Assembly: GCA_003116975.1 (NCBI GenBank)
Contig: BGKB01000052.1
Location: 186,001-250,000, forward strand
Direction: 5' to 3'
Source of the DNA: Aurantiochytrium sp. KH105
Taxonomy: Eukaryota > Sar > Bigyra > Thraustochytrida > Thraustochytriidae
DNA length: 64,000 nt
Of this stretch, positions 29,963 to 39,293 are shown piece by piece (position 1 is the first letter of the stretch; each line of letters starts with the position of its first letter). The position numbers and the translations under genes are program-made. The notes under the pieces are model-generated. The model saw nothing but the letters and a program-made list of their open reading frames with translations, ran no database searches and had not been told where the DNA came from.

Positions 29963-32305
29963 ATGACGAAATGTCAGAGTCGCCGTCGTCGGAAGAGGAG
30001 GAGGAGAAGGAAAGGCTCTGCTGCTGCTGCTACTACTTTTACTGCTGCTACTGCTGCTGCTTTTCTTGGCGTCGTTGCACTGTGCCTCGCTTTTCGAGTG
30101 GCCTCCGCGCGCCACTGTATTCCAGCAGTCGGCCAGTCGGCCACGCCAGACCAAGCCATCCTACTGCATTGCGCTCTTCCCTTCGAGTATGTTCTTGCAA
30201 ACGGCTCCAAGGTCGAGGTGGAGTCCTGCGAGGAGGCAGCAAGCGCAGCGCAGCTCGTGGACAACAACTTGTCGCAGCAGAATGACCTTTTCTGGTGCAC
30301 GTCGCTTGTTACAAGAGACGAAAATAGCTGTATGTGCATGTCAGAGGGTCCTCTTCGTCACCACCGTCGCCGCGAACTCGTAGCGGCAAGAGAAATTACA
30401 TTGCAGACCAATCAAGTCGGAATTGTTGCCACAGCAGTCATTCTTTTCGCCGTGAGCGTATTCGTTGCCGGCATCGCACTTCTCACATGCGCCGCGCAAA
30501 GCATGCGGTATCCATTCGAGGATATCGCTGCTGCAAACGCAGCTACGCGACTTGCCTATCACTACGATCGAGCAGGCATCCTGGGTGGATGTCTCACGAG
30601 CGGCATGGGCTGGCGAGAGGCAGCGGTCCTTTTGAAAGGCTTTGGAAAACTTCCGCGCATGCTCGTGCATGTTCGCATTGTCACAGTACTGCTGGGCGTG
30701 GCAAGTCTACCCTTGATCCTTCAAGGGCCAGCATGCTTTGCGAGCCCAATGATCGTCATTTGTGGGCTGGTATCTACGGCGTGGCACGTCTGCATAACAA
30801 TCTTAGGTCTGAGTAAGCTCAAGGTCCTTGGCGATCGTCGTAGATGGCAGAAACAGGTCGCGACGTTGGAGCGTAAGATGAGCCAAAGGGTTAGCGCCTC
30901 CACCATCGTTTTTGTCGTTGAGTTCATGCTTTTTACCTTTGCTGCAGCCTCAGGGTTTGCAGGGATTGTCATGTATCACATTGAAAAGACAAGCCTGGCT
31001 GCGGCAACACTTACTTTACTCAACGCGATCCTTGCCATTCTTGGTCCCGTGCTGGCGGCCCATACGGCATGGATGGGCAACGATCTTGACGCATTGACGC
31101 CAGATTTGGAAAAGCTTCATGCGCACATCAAGTACCACGATAGGGAAAAGACACGGTCCTTTCATGCATCTTTTCGGTCCTCTTTCCGACAAGGAGTGGC
31201 TGTGGGCATGTCTGCCGCGGTGGCGGCTAGCGTTGAGCAGACTACCGAAACCGTCAAAGACAATGCGTCCTTTCGACAAGGATCCGCAAAGCAATCAAGC
31301 ATGGGCGGCATTGATGTCACATCTCTTTCGGATGCAACAAATGAGGCAGAAAGCGGAGAAGCTTTCGCTGTTCCGTCGCGGCTTCGTCGAGCATCCGTGG
31401 CGCAAGACCTATTGCGCGTATCTGGTGCCTGGGGCGTTGTCAATCTGTTCAACCGTGGTCTCGGCATCGTCCTTGCTCTCATCGCAGCGAGCATGTGGCT
31501 CCTAGGAAGTGCATCTGCACTTGAAGTCTTCGCAGGTCTCTTTGGATTCGCCTTGATCTTGCTGAATGGGCTTCATCTGTGCTTTGATCTCCGCATGCGA
31601 TATGCCGTCCAGTATCGCAAGCTCGTTGCCAAATTTTGCGGAGGAGACGCGGAGAACTTTGCTACAGACAGTGCTCGAGAGCTCGCGCGGGTGCAGGATA
31701 CTCCACCTGTCATCTTGTGTTGGAAAAATCAAATCCCGGGTCGAGTGATGCTCGTCATTGAAACTGCGGCTTTGATTCTTGTTATTCTCACAATTTCTCG
31801 CGCAAATAGTATTCCATCAAGCTCGCTGCATCCGTGCGCTGTTGCCGGGACTGTACTCTTCATTTGCCTCGTGCCTGTGCAGAGCGCCGCGCTTGTATTT
31901 TCCTACATGGCCTGCTTTGGTTACGCGGGTGGAGAAATTGAAGTGCCAAAAGATCGTCTCGCGGTTCTCATGCGCAATGTCACGGCGCAGCACAATCGGC
32001 AAAGCACCAGAGGTTTCGTGTTCCCTATTGCACTGCGCAAGCAGTCAATGATGGGTCAGAATGAAGATGTAGAGCAAGGAGACCATGTCGGAGACTCGCC
32101 AACTCCCAATGAGTCTGACTCCCACGGCGCACACAACTTATTTATCGAGCTGGCGGATGCGTCTTTACAAGAACCAAGTCTTTGCGACGCCGATCATGAC
32201 AGTCATTTACTCGTATACAAGAGTGAAGCAGACGTGGAGTCGCAGAGTGAGCATAGCGACTCGAGTGAGAGCGTCCACGAATTGGATCAAGTACTCTCTA
32301 CATAA
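29963..32305 (+). CDS. Large multipass membrane protein, unknown family
   Basis: A 780-residue single-exon protein. A basic N-terminus (SRRRRKRRRRRKG) and a hydrophobic segment near 24-46 form a signal anchor or signal peptide. A lumenal/extracellular loop with several Cys (residues about 50-150) follows. Further hydrophobic helices lie at about 150-176, 232-280 (two), 312-370 (two), 490-540 (two), 590-612 and 622-655. A Ser/Glu-rich loop at about 385-480 and an acidic C-terminal tail of about 95 residues look cytoplasmic. The arrangement resembles a receptor or transporter-like integral protein, but I find no motif that names it. The ATG beginning MTKCQSRRRR is the first in frame. Confidence 0.75.
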   Translation: MTKCQSRRRRKRRRRRKGSAAAATTFTAATAAAFLGVVALCLAFRVASARHCIPAVGQSATPDQAILLHCALPFEYVLANGSKVEVESCEEAASAAQLVDNNLSQQNDLFWCTSLVTRDENSCMCMSEGPLRHHRRRELVAAREITLQTNQVGIVATAVILFAVSVFVAGIALLTCAAQSMRYPFEDIAAANAATRLAYHYDRAGILGGCLTSGMGWREAAVLLKGFGKLPRMLVHVRIVTVLLGVASLPLILQGPACFASPMIVICGLVSTAWHVCITILGLSKLKVLGDRRRWQKQVATLERKMSQRVSASTIVFVVEFMLFTFAAASGFAGIVMYHIEKTSLAAATLTLLNAILAILGPVLAAHTAWMGNDLDALTPDLEKLHAHIKYHDREKTRSFHASFRSSFRQGVAVGMSAAVAASVEQTTETVKDNASFRQGSAKQSSMGGIDVTSLSDATNEAESGEAFAVPSRLRRASVAQDLLRVSGAWGVVNLFNRGLGIVLALIAASMWLLGSASALEVFAGLFGFALILLNGLHLCFDLRMRYAVQYRKLVAKFCGGDAENFATDSARELARVQDTPPVILCWKNQIPGRVMLVIETAALILVILTISRANSIPSSSLHPCAVAGTVLFICLVPVQSAALVFSYMACFGYAGGEIEVPKDRLAVLMRNVTAQHNRQSTRGFVFPIALRKQSMMGQNEDVEQGDHVGDSPTPNESDSHGAHNLFIELADASLQEPSLCDADHDSHLLVYKSEADVESQSEHSDSSESVHELDQVLST

Positions 32306-32623
32306 CCAAGGGAGAAGTCATCCAGGTGTTGATTCCCTCATTGTAAAAAAAAAAAGAAGAAGAAATGACTCACGCGCTGGCAAAACTCAGAAAGCGAGAA
32401 CACCAGGTCTCCTCCAACCCAATAAGTACGCAGCAAAGTCATAGATAACTTCAAAGGTGTTGTGTATTGTTTTTATGGTTTGCTTTTGGGGTGGGTGGGT
32501 GGGTGAGGTGTGATTTTTACTTTTTGCTTGAAAACGCATCAGTCAAGTCATTGAGACAGACACTAAAGCCAGTCAGAGATGGGCACATCATGACCAATGG
32601 TCGTCTTCACTGGACCCAAGGGT
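32306..32623. other. Convergent 3' flanks with an 11-base A run
   Basis: Spacer between two convergent stops. A run of 11 A followed by GAAGAAGAAA lies at 32345 onward. No gene seen. Confidence 0.45.
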
Positions 32624-34411
32624 TTAGATCCAGTTGGTCTGACCCATGAGGCCAACCTCCTTGATGACCCACTTGACCTCGGCGAGCTCCTCGTCGTACT
32701 CGAGAGTCAGACCCATGACGTAAAAGACGCCAACAATACGGTCGTCGCTTCCCTCCACGACCTCACCCTTGAGGTTGTACAGGCAGTCAATCTGCTGGAC
32801 CATGAACTGAACAAAGATCATGGGACCCATCTTGTCGACCACCTTGGCGGCGGCAATGTTCATGTCGCCAATAGAAAGGATGTGCTCATCCATCTTGCGG
32901 CCATTGCGCACGCGCTCCTGAATGGCGGCCTTGAAGGCGGCGCCGGCACCCTCCGAGCAGTACGACTCAATGGTGGGAATGTCACCGCGCAAGAAGGCGC
33001 TAATCACCGCAGGCACAATGGTGTACTGCATCTCATCCGTAAAGTTCTCGATGGAGAACTCCGGGTCGAGCTTGCGGAACTCGCGAATGGCCTCGCCCAT
33101 CTCGGTCTCACCAAAAACCGAGTCGTACGCGGAGTACATACGGTACACCATCGGGTTCTGACTCGTCTCGAGCGTCTCGCGGACGTCCTCGGCGGCGTCG
33201 CGGGCCTTTCGTGCAACCTTGGAGTCCGCAATGCCAAGGATAGAGCGGAAGATGGGGGCCTCGCGCAAGGTCTCATTGAACTTCTCCCAGGTGCCCTTCT
33301 CCTCCTCGACAAAAACCATGGCCGTGGTGTTGGCCTGAGCCGAAAGCTTTTCGATTTCCTTGCGCATGGCGCGGATCTCCCCGTTGATCTCCTTGAACTT
33401 GGCCGTATCCGACTCAGCCATGGCGGCGTCGCGAGCCTCCTCAAGCTGGCTGATGAGAGCGGACTTCTCCATGATTTGCTTCTCCAAAAACGAGGGCTCG
33501 GCCGCCTTGGCCTTGTGCGCCTCGGCGGCGTCGTGGGCTTCGTGCTCGGGGGCCTTGACGATCTTGGCACCCTCGGGCTTTTCCCACACGGTCTGGCCTT
33601 CGTTGTTGTAGTAGTAGGTGTCGCCACTGTCCTTGTCGACGGCCTCGAACCACTCTGGCTCGGCGTCGGTCGCCTTGGCGCGGGGCTTGCGGCTCTTGAC
33701 GCCAAAGACAGCCTTGAAGGCCTCGTCCCACGAGCGATCATCGCTGCCAAAGGACTCGGGCAGCTTGGAAAGGACGGCCTGGCGGCCGGCGCTGAGGCGG
33801 CTCGAGATGCCGCTCAGGAGACCGCCGCTCGAGCTCGATTGCTGCTGAGAACCGGCATCAGCACTGGCACCGGCACCGGCACCGGCACTGGCATCGGCAC
33901 CAGCGCCGGCGGCCTTGTCCGCGCCGGCATCAGCGCCAGCGCCGGCGTCGGCCTTCTTCTTGCCGCTGCCGCCAATGCCAAACTCCTTGCCGAGGTCGCG
34001 GAAGAAGTCGCCGACGGTCTCGCCCGCCTCCTTGGCCTTTTCTGCGCCTTCGCTGACCTTTTCGCCGCCCTCCTTGATGCGCTGCTTGGCCTCCTCGGAG
34101 GCCTTGTCGGCGGTCTTGCCAAAGGACTCGGCGGTCTCCTCGACGGTCTTGTCGCCCACCTTGGACTGCTTGAGCTCCTCGAGCGTCTTCTTCACGTTCG
34201 GGTCATTCTCGACCTCCTTGCGGATCCGCGCAAAGAAGCCCTTGTCCGCGTCGCTCTTCTTCTTGTCGTCACCGCCGCCGCTGCCGCCGCTGGCCGCAGA
34301 GAACCCTCGCGCCCACAGCGCCTGCTGCTGCTGCTGCTGCGCGCCCCAGGTCCTGCGCGCGCCGCCCCACTGCGCGAGGCCGCGCGCGCCCGCGCCCGCT
34401 GCCCTGCGCAT
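32624..34411 (-). CDS. TIM44: TIM44-like mitochondrial import motor subunit with an internal WW domain
   Basis: A 595-residue single-exon protein. The start MRRAAGAGARGLAQWGGARR and on to ARGFSAA is a matrix presequence. Residues about 60-145 carry the TIM44 N-terminal features (FFARIRKEVENDPNVKKTLEEL, then helical KEAGETVGDFFRDLGKEFG). A Gly/Ala/Asp repeat (about 154-187) follows. At about 253-281 is a WW domain (PEWFEAVDKDSGDTYYYNNE, then GQTVWEKPEG) with both Trp. A coiled coil (about 300-370) leads to the C-terminal Tim44 domain (FSIENFTDEMQYTIVP, IGDMNIAAAKVVDKMGPMIF, DDRIVGVFYVMGLT). TIM44 tethers mtHsp70 to TIM23. The WW insertion is not part of yeast or human TIM44. Open sequence upstream of this ATG is Arg-rich and rejected. 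Confidence 0.88.
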   Translation of the reverse strand: MRRAAGAGARGLAQWGGARRTWGAQQQQQQALWARGFSAASGGSGGGDDKKKSDADKGFFARIRKEVENDPNVKKTLEELKQSKVGDKTVEETAESFGKTADKASEEAKQRIKEGGEKVSEGAEKAKEAGETVGDFFRDLGKEFGIGGSGKKKADAGAGADAGADKAAGAGADASAGAGAGASADAGSQQQSSSSGGLLSGISSRLSAGRQAVLSKLPESFGSDDRSWDEAFKAVFGVKSRKPRAKATDAEPEWFEAVDKDSGDTYYYNNEGQTVWEKPEGAKIVKAPEHEAHDAAEAHKAKAAEPSFLEKQIMEKSALISQLEEARDAAMAESDTAKFKEINGEIRAMRKEIEKLSAQANTTAMVFVEEEKGTWEKFNETLREAPIFRSILGIADSKVARKARDAAEDVRETLETSQNPMVYRMYSAYDSVFGETEMGEAIREFRKLDPEFSIENFTDEMQYTIVPAVISAFLRGDIPTIESYCSEGAGAAFKAAIQERVRNGRKMDEHILSIGDMNIAAAKVVDKMGPMIFVQFMVQQIDCLYNLKGEVVEGSDDRIVGVFYVMGLTLEYDEELAEVKWVIKEVGLMGQTNWI

Positions 34412-34956
34412 CTTCGCTCGCGGCGCCCGCTGAAGTCGCTCGCCAGCCTCGCGCGCTTCTCGGCGTCGCGGCCTCGCGCGCGGCGCCTCGCCGGGCCTAG
34501 CTCCGCGCACACGCCGCGCACGCGCGCGGCGAGACCACCTCCGGACGCGCCGTTTCCTGCGCCGCGATCTCCGCCTGCGCCTCGGCCTCTCTCGCGCGCG
34601 CGGCGGGCTCCAGCGCGCGCCGAACGGGCTCCGTGCGACTCGGGTTGGCGCTCTGCCCGCGCTGCCTGCGCTGCTTGTGCGGCGCCGCGCCGGGGCGGTG
34701 CGCCTGTTACGGACCCGGCGCGGGGCCCCGATTCGCGCCGCGCGCGGGCGCCGCCGCTGCTCGCTGATAGGAGAACCGGCGCGCGCCGGGTCCGGTGCGG
34801 CGCACGCCTGCTTGCGCCCCTGTGGCGCGCGGCACCAACCATTCCGGCAATTCCGCACTGCAGAATCCAGACCCCGCCGCGCGCGCGACGGAGACGCGCG
34901 GGACCGCGAGCGCTGCAGCCGGCCGCCGAGCCTGCGTGCCTGCCTGCCTGCGTGTG

Positions 34957-34991
<35 letters not shown>

Positions 34992-35019
34992 TCGTCTGCG
35001 TGGAGAAGTGAAATCCAAG
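34412..35019. promoter_or_regulatory. Divergent promoter region of TIM44 and the Dbp3-like helicase
   Basis: About 600 GC-rich bases between two divergent starts. A TGCG microsatellite (about 34948-34990) lies just upstream of the helicase gene. Confidence 0.5.
34948..34990. repeat. TGCG microsatellite
   Basis: About nine TGCG units in the helicase 5' flank. Confidence 0.9.
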
Positions 35020-36783
35020 ATGGGCGCCGCCGAGGACAAGGCCGCCAAGAAGGCGCGCAAGGCGCTCAAGAAGGAGAAGAAGATGAAGGAGCTGGAGAAG
35101 AAGGACAAGAAGGCCGAGGACGAGGAAGACGGCGAGGCCGAAGAAGAGGTCATCATCTCCAAAAAGGACAAGAAGGAGAAGAAGAGCAAGAAGAAGGGCA
35201 AGAAGCGGCCACTCGAAGAAGCGACCAGCGAAAACGCCGATGCCGACGCCGAGGAGGACGCCGAGGACGACTCGGAAACGAAGTCCGACAAGAAGAAGAA
35301 GAAGGATAAGAAAAGCAAAAAGGACAAAAAGGAAAAGAAGAACAAGAAGGCCAAGACCGAGGGCGCCAGTGGGAACACTGCCAAATCGGGCGCGACAGTC
35401 CCTGCCGCCGATATTTCCCAGTCCGAGGTCGATGCCTTTCGCAAGGAGAAACGCATTACTGTGGACGGCGACATGGAGGTCTTTCCCTACACGACGTTCG
35501 AGATCGCGCGAAAGTGCTTCGCGGATGTGGCCATGCCGCCTCTGAACGCGTGCTGCAAGGGTTTCAAGACGCCTTCCCCGATCCAGGCCCAGGCGTGGCC
35601 CATCGTCCTTGCCGGTCGCGACATGGTCGGCATTGCTCAGACCGGCAGTGGCAAGACGCTTGCCTTTCTCTTGCCCGGCTTGTGCCGCATGTTGCAGGGC
35701 GACTATGGCCCCGGAGGTGCGGCTGCGCCCCGCGCGCTCGTGCTGGCCCCCACGCGTGAACTGGCCATGCAGAGCGCCAAGGTCGCCGAGCAGGCGTGCG
35801 CAGCGTGCGACGAGCTCTCGGCTCTTGTGGTGTTTGGCGGTCAGCCCAAGTGGGAGCAGCGCAAGAAGATCCAGACGCTCAGCACTCTGGACATTCTCGT
35901 CGCGACCCCGGGTCGTCTGCTCGACTTTGTCAACGACCAGGTGATTGACCTCAGCAGGGTGCACTACCTCGTGCTTGACGAGGCGGACCGCATGCTGGAT
36001 ATGGGCTTTGAAAAGGACGTCCGTCGTATCATTGACATGTGCGCCCCGCGCAGTGACGGGCGCCAGACTGTCATGTTCTCCGCGACGTGGCCCACGGAGA
36101 TTCGCAACCTGGCCTCGAGCTTTATGGAGAACCCAATACGAGTCACGGTCGGCAGCGACAAGCTCGCAGCCTCCACGTCCGTGACCCAGATTGTCGAGGT
36201 GGTGGAGCCCTTTGAGAAGGAGCGCAAGCTGCTGGCTCTGCTGCGCAAAATCCACGATGGCAAGAACCGCATTGTTGTCTTTGGCCTCTACAAGAAGGAA
36301 GCCGCCAACCTCGAGCGCGCACTCCAGCGCAACGGCTTCAAGGTCATGGGTGTTCATGGCGACAAGCTTCAGAGCGCTCGTGAAGAGGCTGTGCGCAAGT
36401 TCGACTCGGGCGAGTTCCCGATTCTCGTGGCCACGGACGTTGCCTCGCGCGGTCTGGACATCAAGGGTGTAGAGTACGTCGTCAACGTGACCTTTCCGCT
36501 CACCGTCGAGGATTACGTGCACCGGATTGGTCGCACGGGTCGCGCCGGCGCCAAGGGTACGGCTTATACATTTTTCACACAGCACGACAAGCACCTTGCA
36601 GGTGCCCTGCAGAACGTGCTGCGCGAGGCCGGCGAAAAGGTGCCTGCGTCGCTGGCCAAGTTCGGCAACTCCGTCAAGAAGAAGGAACACAAGCTTTATG
36701 GCTCTCACTTCAAGGAGACGGATGGACCTATGAAGGAAGCCTCTCATGTTACCTTTGGTGATGACGATAGCGACGACGAGTGA
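35020..36783 (+). CDS. DBP3: DEAD-box ATP-dependent RNA helicase, DBP3-like
   Basis: A 587-residue single-exon protein. The first about 115 residues are Lys/Glu/Asp repeats (KKEKKMKELEKKDKK, KKDKKEKKSKKKGKK), the hallmark N-terminus of yeast Dbp3, a nucleolar helicase of 60S subunit biogenesis. All DEAD-box motifs are present in order: Q motif FKTPSPIQAQAWP, I AQTGSGKT, Ia PTRELA, Ib TPGR, II VLDEADRML, III SAT, then RGLDIKGVEYVVN and VI HRIGRTGR. The C-terminus ends in an acidic DDDSDDE. The start is the ATG after AATCCAAG, directly before the Lys-rich segment. DDX5-like assignment is possible but the charged tail and short C-terminus favour Dbp3. Confidence 0.88.
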   Translation: MGAAEDKAAKKARKALKKEKKMKELEKKDKKAEDEEDGEAEEEVIISKKDKKEKKSKKKGKKRPLEEATSENADADAEEDAEDDSETKSDKKKKKDKKSKKDKKEKKNKKAKTEGASGNTAKSGATVPAADISQSEVDAFRKEKRITVDGDMEVFPYTTFEIARKCFADVAMPPLNACCKGFKTPSPIQAQAWPIVLAGRDMVGIAQTGSGKTLAFLLPGLCRMLQGDYGPGGAAAPRALVLAPTRELAMQSAKVAEQACAACDELSALVVFGGQPKWEQRKKIQTLSTLDILVATPGRLLDFVNDQVIDLSRVHYLVLDEADRMLDMGFEKDVRRIIDMCAPRSDGRQTVMFSATWPTEIRNLASSFMENPIRVTVGSDKLAASTSVTQIVEVVEPFEKERKLLALLRKIHDGKNRIVVFGLYKKEAANLERALQRNGFKVMGVHGDKLQSAREEAVRKFDSGEFPILVATDVASRGLDIKGVEYVVNVTFPLTVEDYVHRIGRTGRAGAKGTAYTFFTQHDKHLAGALQNVLREAGEKVPASLAKFGNSVKKKEHKLYGSHFKETDGPMKEASHVTFGDDDSDDE

Positions 36784-36865
36784 AATTTGCCCAAATCAAC
36801 ACACAACACAAAAACAAAAACATTATTGTCTGCTTTTCACGGCCTTTCAATCACTTTCTATCTCT

Positions 36866-38011
36866 CTATCTATCCAGCGCGAGGTCGCGCGTGGTAGAGG
36901 ACGCGCCCGAGGCTCCCGATTGTTGCTGTCGATCAGGGATCCCGAGGCATTCTCGCAGCTCGCGCATCTCTGCTTCGGCGCCTTGCTTGGCCTCCGCGGA
37001 CTCGGGCTTGACAAGCCGAGCGCGCGCAAAGTCAATCACCCGGACAGCTTCCGTCTCGGGACACAGAACGAAGTTACGCAGCGCCACGTCGCCGTGCAGC
37101 CATCCAGCGGCGTGCACGCGGACCAACGCCGCAAGGGCCCCCTCGCGGACCTCTGCGGCAAAGGGCGGCCCGACCTCTTGCAGACTCGTCCCGACGTCCA
37201 GGGTGATGACGGCGAACCAGTTGCACTTGTCCAGGAGCGTGCCACCATAGACGAGCGGCGCCACGGCGATACCCTGCAGGGAGCGCAGCGCCCCGTACAC
37301 GCTTCTCTCATGCTCGACGGTGTCCCTGGCCTCGTCAACCGAAAGGCCGCCCATGCGTCCGCCCGTCACGAGCGTCTTGACCATAAAGGCGAGGCCGTCG
37401 GGCCGCCGCAGCCTCTTTACGCTTGAGCTCGAAGACTCCCGCACAGACTCGTAGGCCTTATCCCACGGCACGGGTAGCAGGTCTGCCATGGCGTTCCGTG
37501 GGAGCGGCAGAAGCACATCGTCGCCGGGAGCGCCCGGTTCGGTATCGCGAACGCCTTTGAAGTATTTATATGCCGCGTCATCGTACGGATTACGGCGCTG
37601 GATCTGGGTCCCGTTGTTGCCCCGCAGGCCGTTGCGCCACTCCCAGATCACGTGCTGCCCCAGTTGTGAGTCCTGTTCGGGAAACTGGTTGCGAGCTTCG
37701 CGGTCCTCCAGTGCTCGACAGAGCGCGATGAGGTAACCCATGTGCACGGACTTTGTACCTTCCCCTGTGCACGAATACGCCTTGGAGACGAGGAGCCGAG
37801 GCGTGATGGGTTCTTAATTCTCGTCGCTTCCTTGCCATTCCTCACGTTTGAGAAACCAGGTGTACTCTGTCGTACTCAGCGCCCCATACCGAAGCCCGAG
37901 GGCGATCATATAGCCATAGATTTGCTCCAGTGCATCCTTGGTGCCGTTATGGACATACTCGCGGCCGTCGTTCCCGCTCGTGCTCTGTGAACTCGCTCCG
38001 GCGTTAGTCAT
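36866..38011 (-). pseudogene. Interrupted nuclease-like/kinase-like gene
   Basis: The N-terminal part contains ALEQIYGYMIALGLRYGALS and TEYTWFLKREE, a pattern I associate with PD-(D/E)XK nuclease-like domains that precede kinase domains in fungal and oomycete proteins, including Crinkler-type C-termini. The rest is a protein kinase-like domain: LAFMVKTLVTGG, a catalytic-loop-like WLHGDVALRNF, and VIDFARAR in place of DFG. The reading frame is broken about once between these two parts and the N-terminal domain also looks shorter than usual, so the locus looks like a decayed copy unless the interruption is a sequence error. It is convergent with the helicase, 82 bases away. Family assignment is from memory of motifs only. 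Confidence 0.5.
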
Positions 38012-38234
38012 ACCGGCACGGGCCGTAGCGAGAGCGCGCGCGCGGGCACGCGCTGGTCACAAGGGCTTTTGACTTTGGAAAAAAAAATCGGAAAAAAATC
38101 ATAAAAACATTTCCAAAGTCAAAAAAGCAGGGCGGGAAACAACAGAATTGTCTGCAATACAATCACTTCCTATTTCTCTATCTTTTTAGCTTGTATTATA
38201 CCTGAGAAAGCGTCGCACTCGCTCGCTCACTCAT

Positions 38235-38268
<34 letters not shown>

Positions 38269-38510
38269 ATTCACTTCCTCACGACAAAGTTTGATCCGCA
38301 TTTCACTCCAGCTCATTGTGACTCGATTGGAATGAAATGTATGAATACAAATCTAGCTCAACATAGTGAAGTCTGTACTCATTGTCGAGTCGGGAGTAGC
38401 TGGAGCCTGCGTTCATACAGAAGAAAAAGCTACGAACGATGTGAAACATAATATGATTCAGCCATGGTTCTAGGCCAAGAAAGTTGTGATCCAAAAAGAG
38501 GCAGACCTCA
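38012..38510. other. A/T-rich spacer with A-runs and a CTCG/CACT repeat; no gene
   Basis: Contains runs of A near 38075-38110 and a CACTCGCT-type repeat at about 38215-38280. The right part, from 38300, is A+T-rich and is probably the 3' untranslated region of the next minus-strand gene. Confidence 0.45.
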
Positions 38511-39293
38511 TCAGGCACGACCAACGAATTGCTCCCATGCAAGCTCGATAGCCTCGTGCCGCAGATAGGCGTGCAGTGGCGGCACGCCTGCTGACCTTGC
38601 GCGAATTGCGCCCACCTGACAAGCGCTTCCACGTTGGCCCGAATCGGCGTCGACAATCTCCACCCAGACGATTGGCATTTGCGTCTCCGGATCTAGCTCC
38701 AGCAGATCCCAGAACATACCGACTGCAAGACGAAGGCCCACGGCGGATGAGGACTTCTGATCCCCGTTGTCGTTTGCTTCAGACGCCTCGAGTGCTTCCA
38801 GCGCCAGAGCAGCCCGTCGACGCGCTTCTGCTCGCACTCCGCTCCATGCAGACGCCGCGAGGCTGCTGTCATTTTCTTCCGTGGACGGCAAGTCAGCGGC
38901 GCTCACGACACTGAGCTCGGGGCTCACGCCCGGAAGCGTATCCTGCAGCACGTCGGCCACGGCTTCTGCGTCGAATTCATGCGCGCCCACCACGAGCACA
39001 CGTGCGAGGCCAGCCGTGTCGAGATCTCTGCGCAGCGCCTTTGCGAAGCTTCTGCGCTGCCAGAGCCGCACGAGCTCCCACAAAACTGCGCCCGCGGCCA
39101 CGGACGCGAGGCCCGCCAGCGCCTCGCGGCTCCCGCGCCGCCACGCCTGCCGCCAGAGGCCCTCGCCGCCCGCGGGATCGGCGTCGCCGCCGCCCCAGGC
39201 CCCGAATCGCCCGCCGCCCGCGCCATCGCCCGCGCCGCCGCCGCCGGGGGCGCGCGCGGGGCCGCCGAGGGGTCCTGCCGCCCGCCCCTCCAT
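38511..39293 (-). CDS. Hypothetical protein with one membrane-like helix
   Basis: A 260-residue single-exon protein, unrecognised. Residues about 1-45 are Gly/Ala-rich. A hydrophobic helix (ALAGLASVAAGAVLWELVRLW) at about 60-80 is followed by basic RRSFAKALRR and a soluble-looking domain with alternating strands and helices (LARVLVVGAHEFDAEAVADVL, SVVSAADLPSTEE, VGMFWDLLELDPETQMPIVW). This resembles a single-pass, cytosol- or matrix-facing protein. The ATG at 39293 was chosen because sequence above it is Arg/Pro-rich; the frame stays open much further upstream, so the start is uncertain. Confidence 0.6.
   Translation of the reverse strand: MEGRAAGPLGGPARAPGGGGAGDGAGGGRFGAWGGGDADPAGGEGLWRQAWRRGSREALAGLASVAAGAVLWELVRLWQRRSFAKALRRDLDTAGLARVLVVGAHEFDAEAVADVLQDTLPGVSPELSVVSAADLPSTEENDSSLAASAWSGVRAEARRRAALALEALEASEANDNGDQKSSSAVGLRLAVGMFWDLLELDPETQMPIVWVEIVDADSGQRGSACQVGAIRARSAGVPPLHAYLRHEAIELAWEQFVGRA

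Noticed and set aside
34192-36747. 851-codon minus-strand frame across the Dbp3-like helicase and an 804-codon plus-strand frame (32597-35011) across TIM44
   Set aside because: Both are shadows of conserved genes with unmistakable motifs on the other strand.
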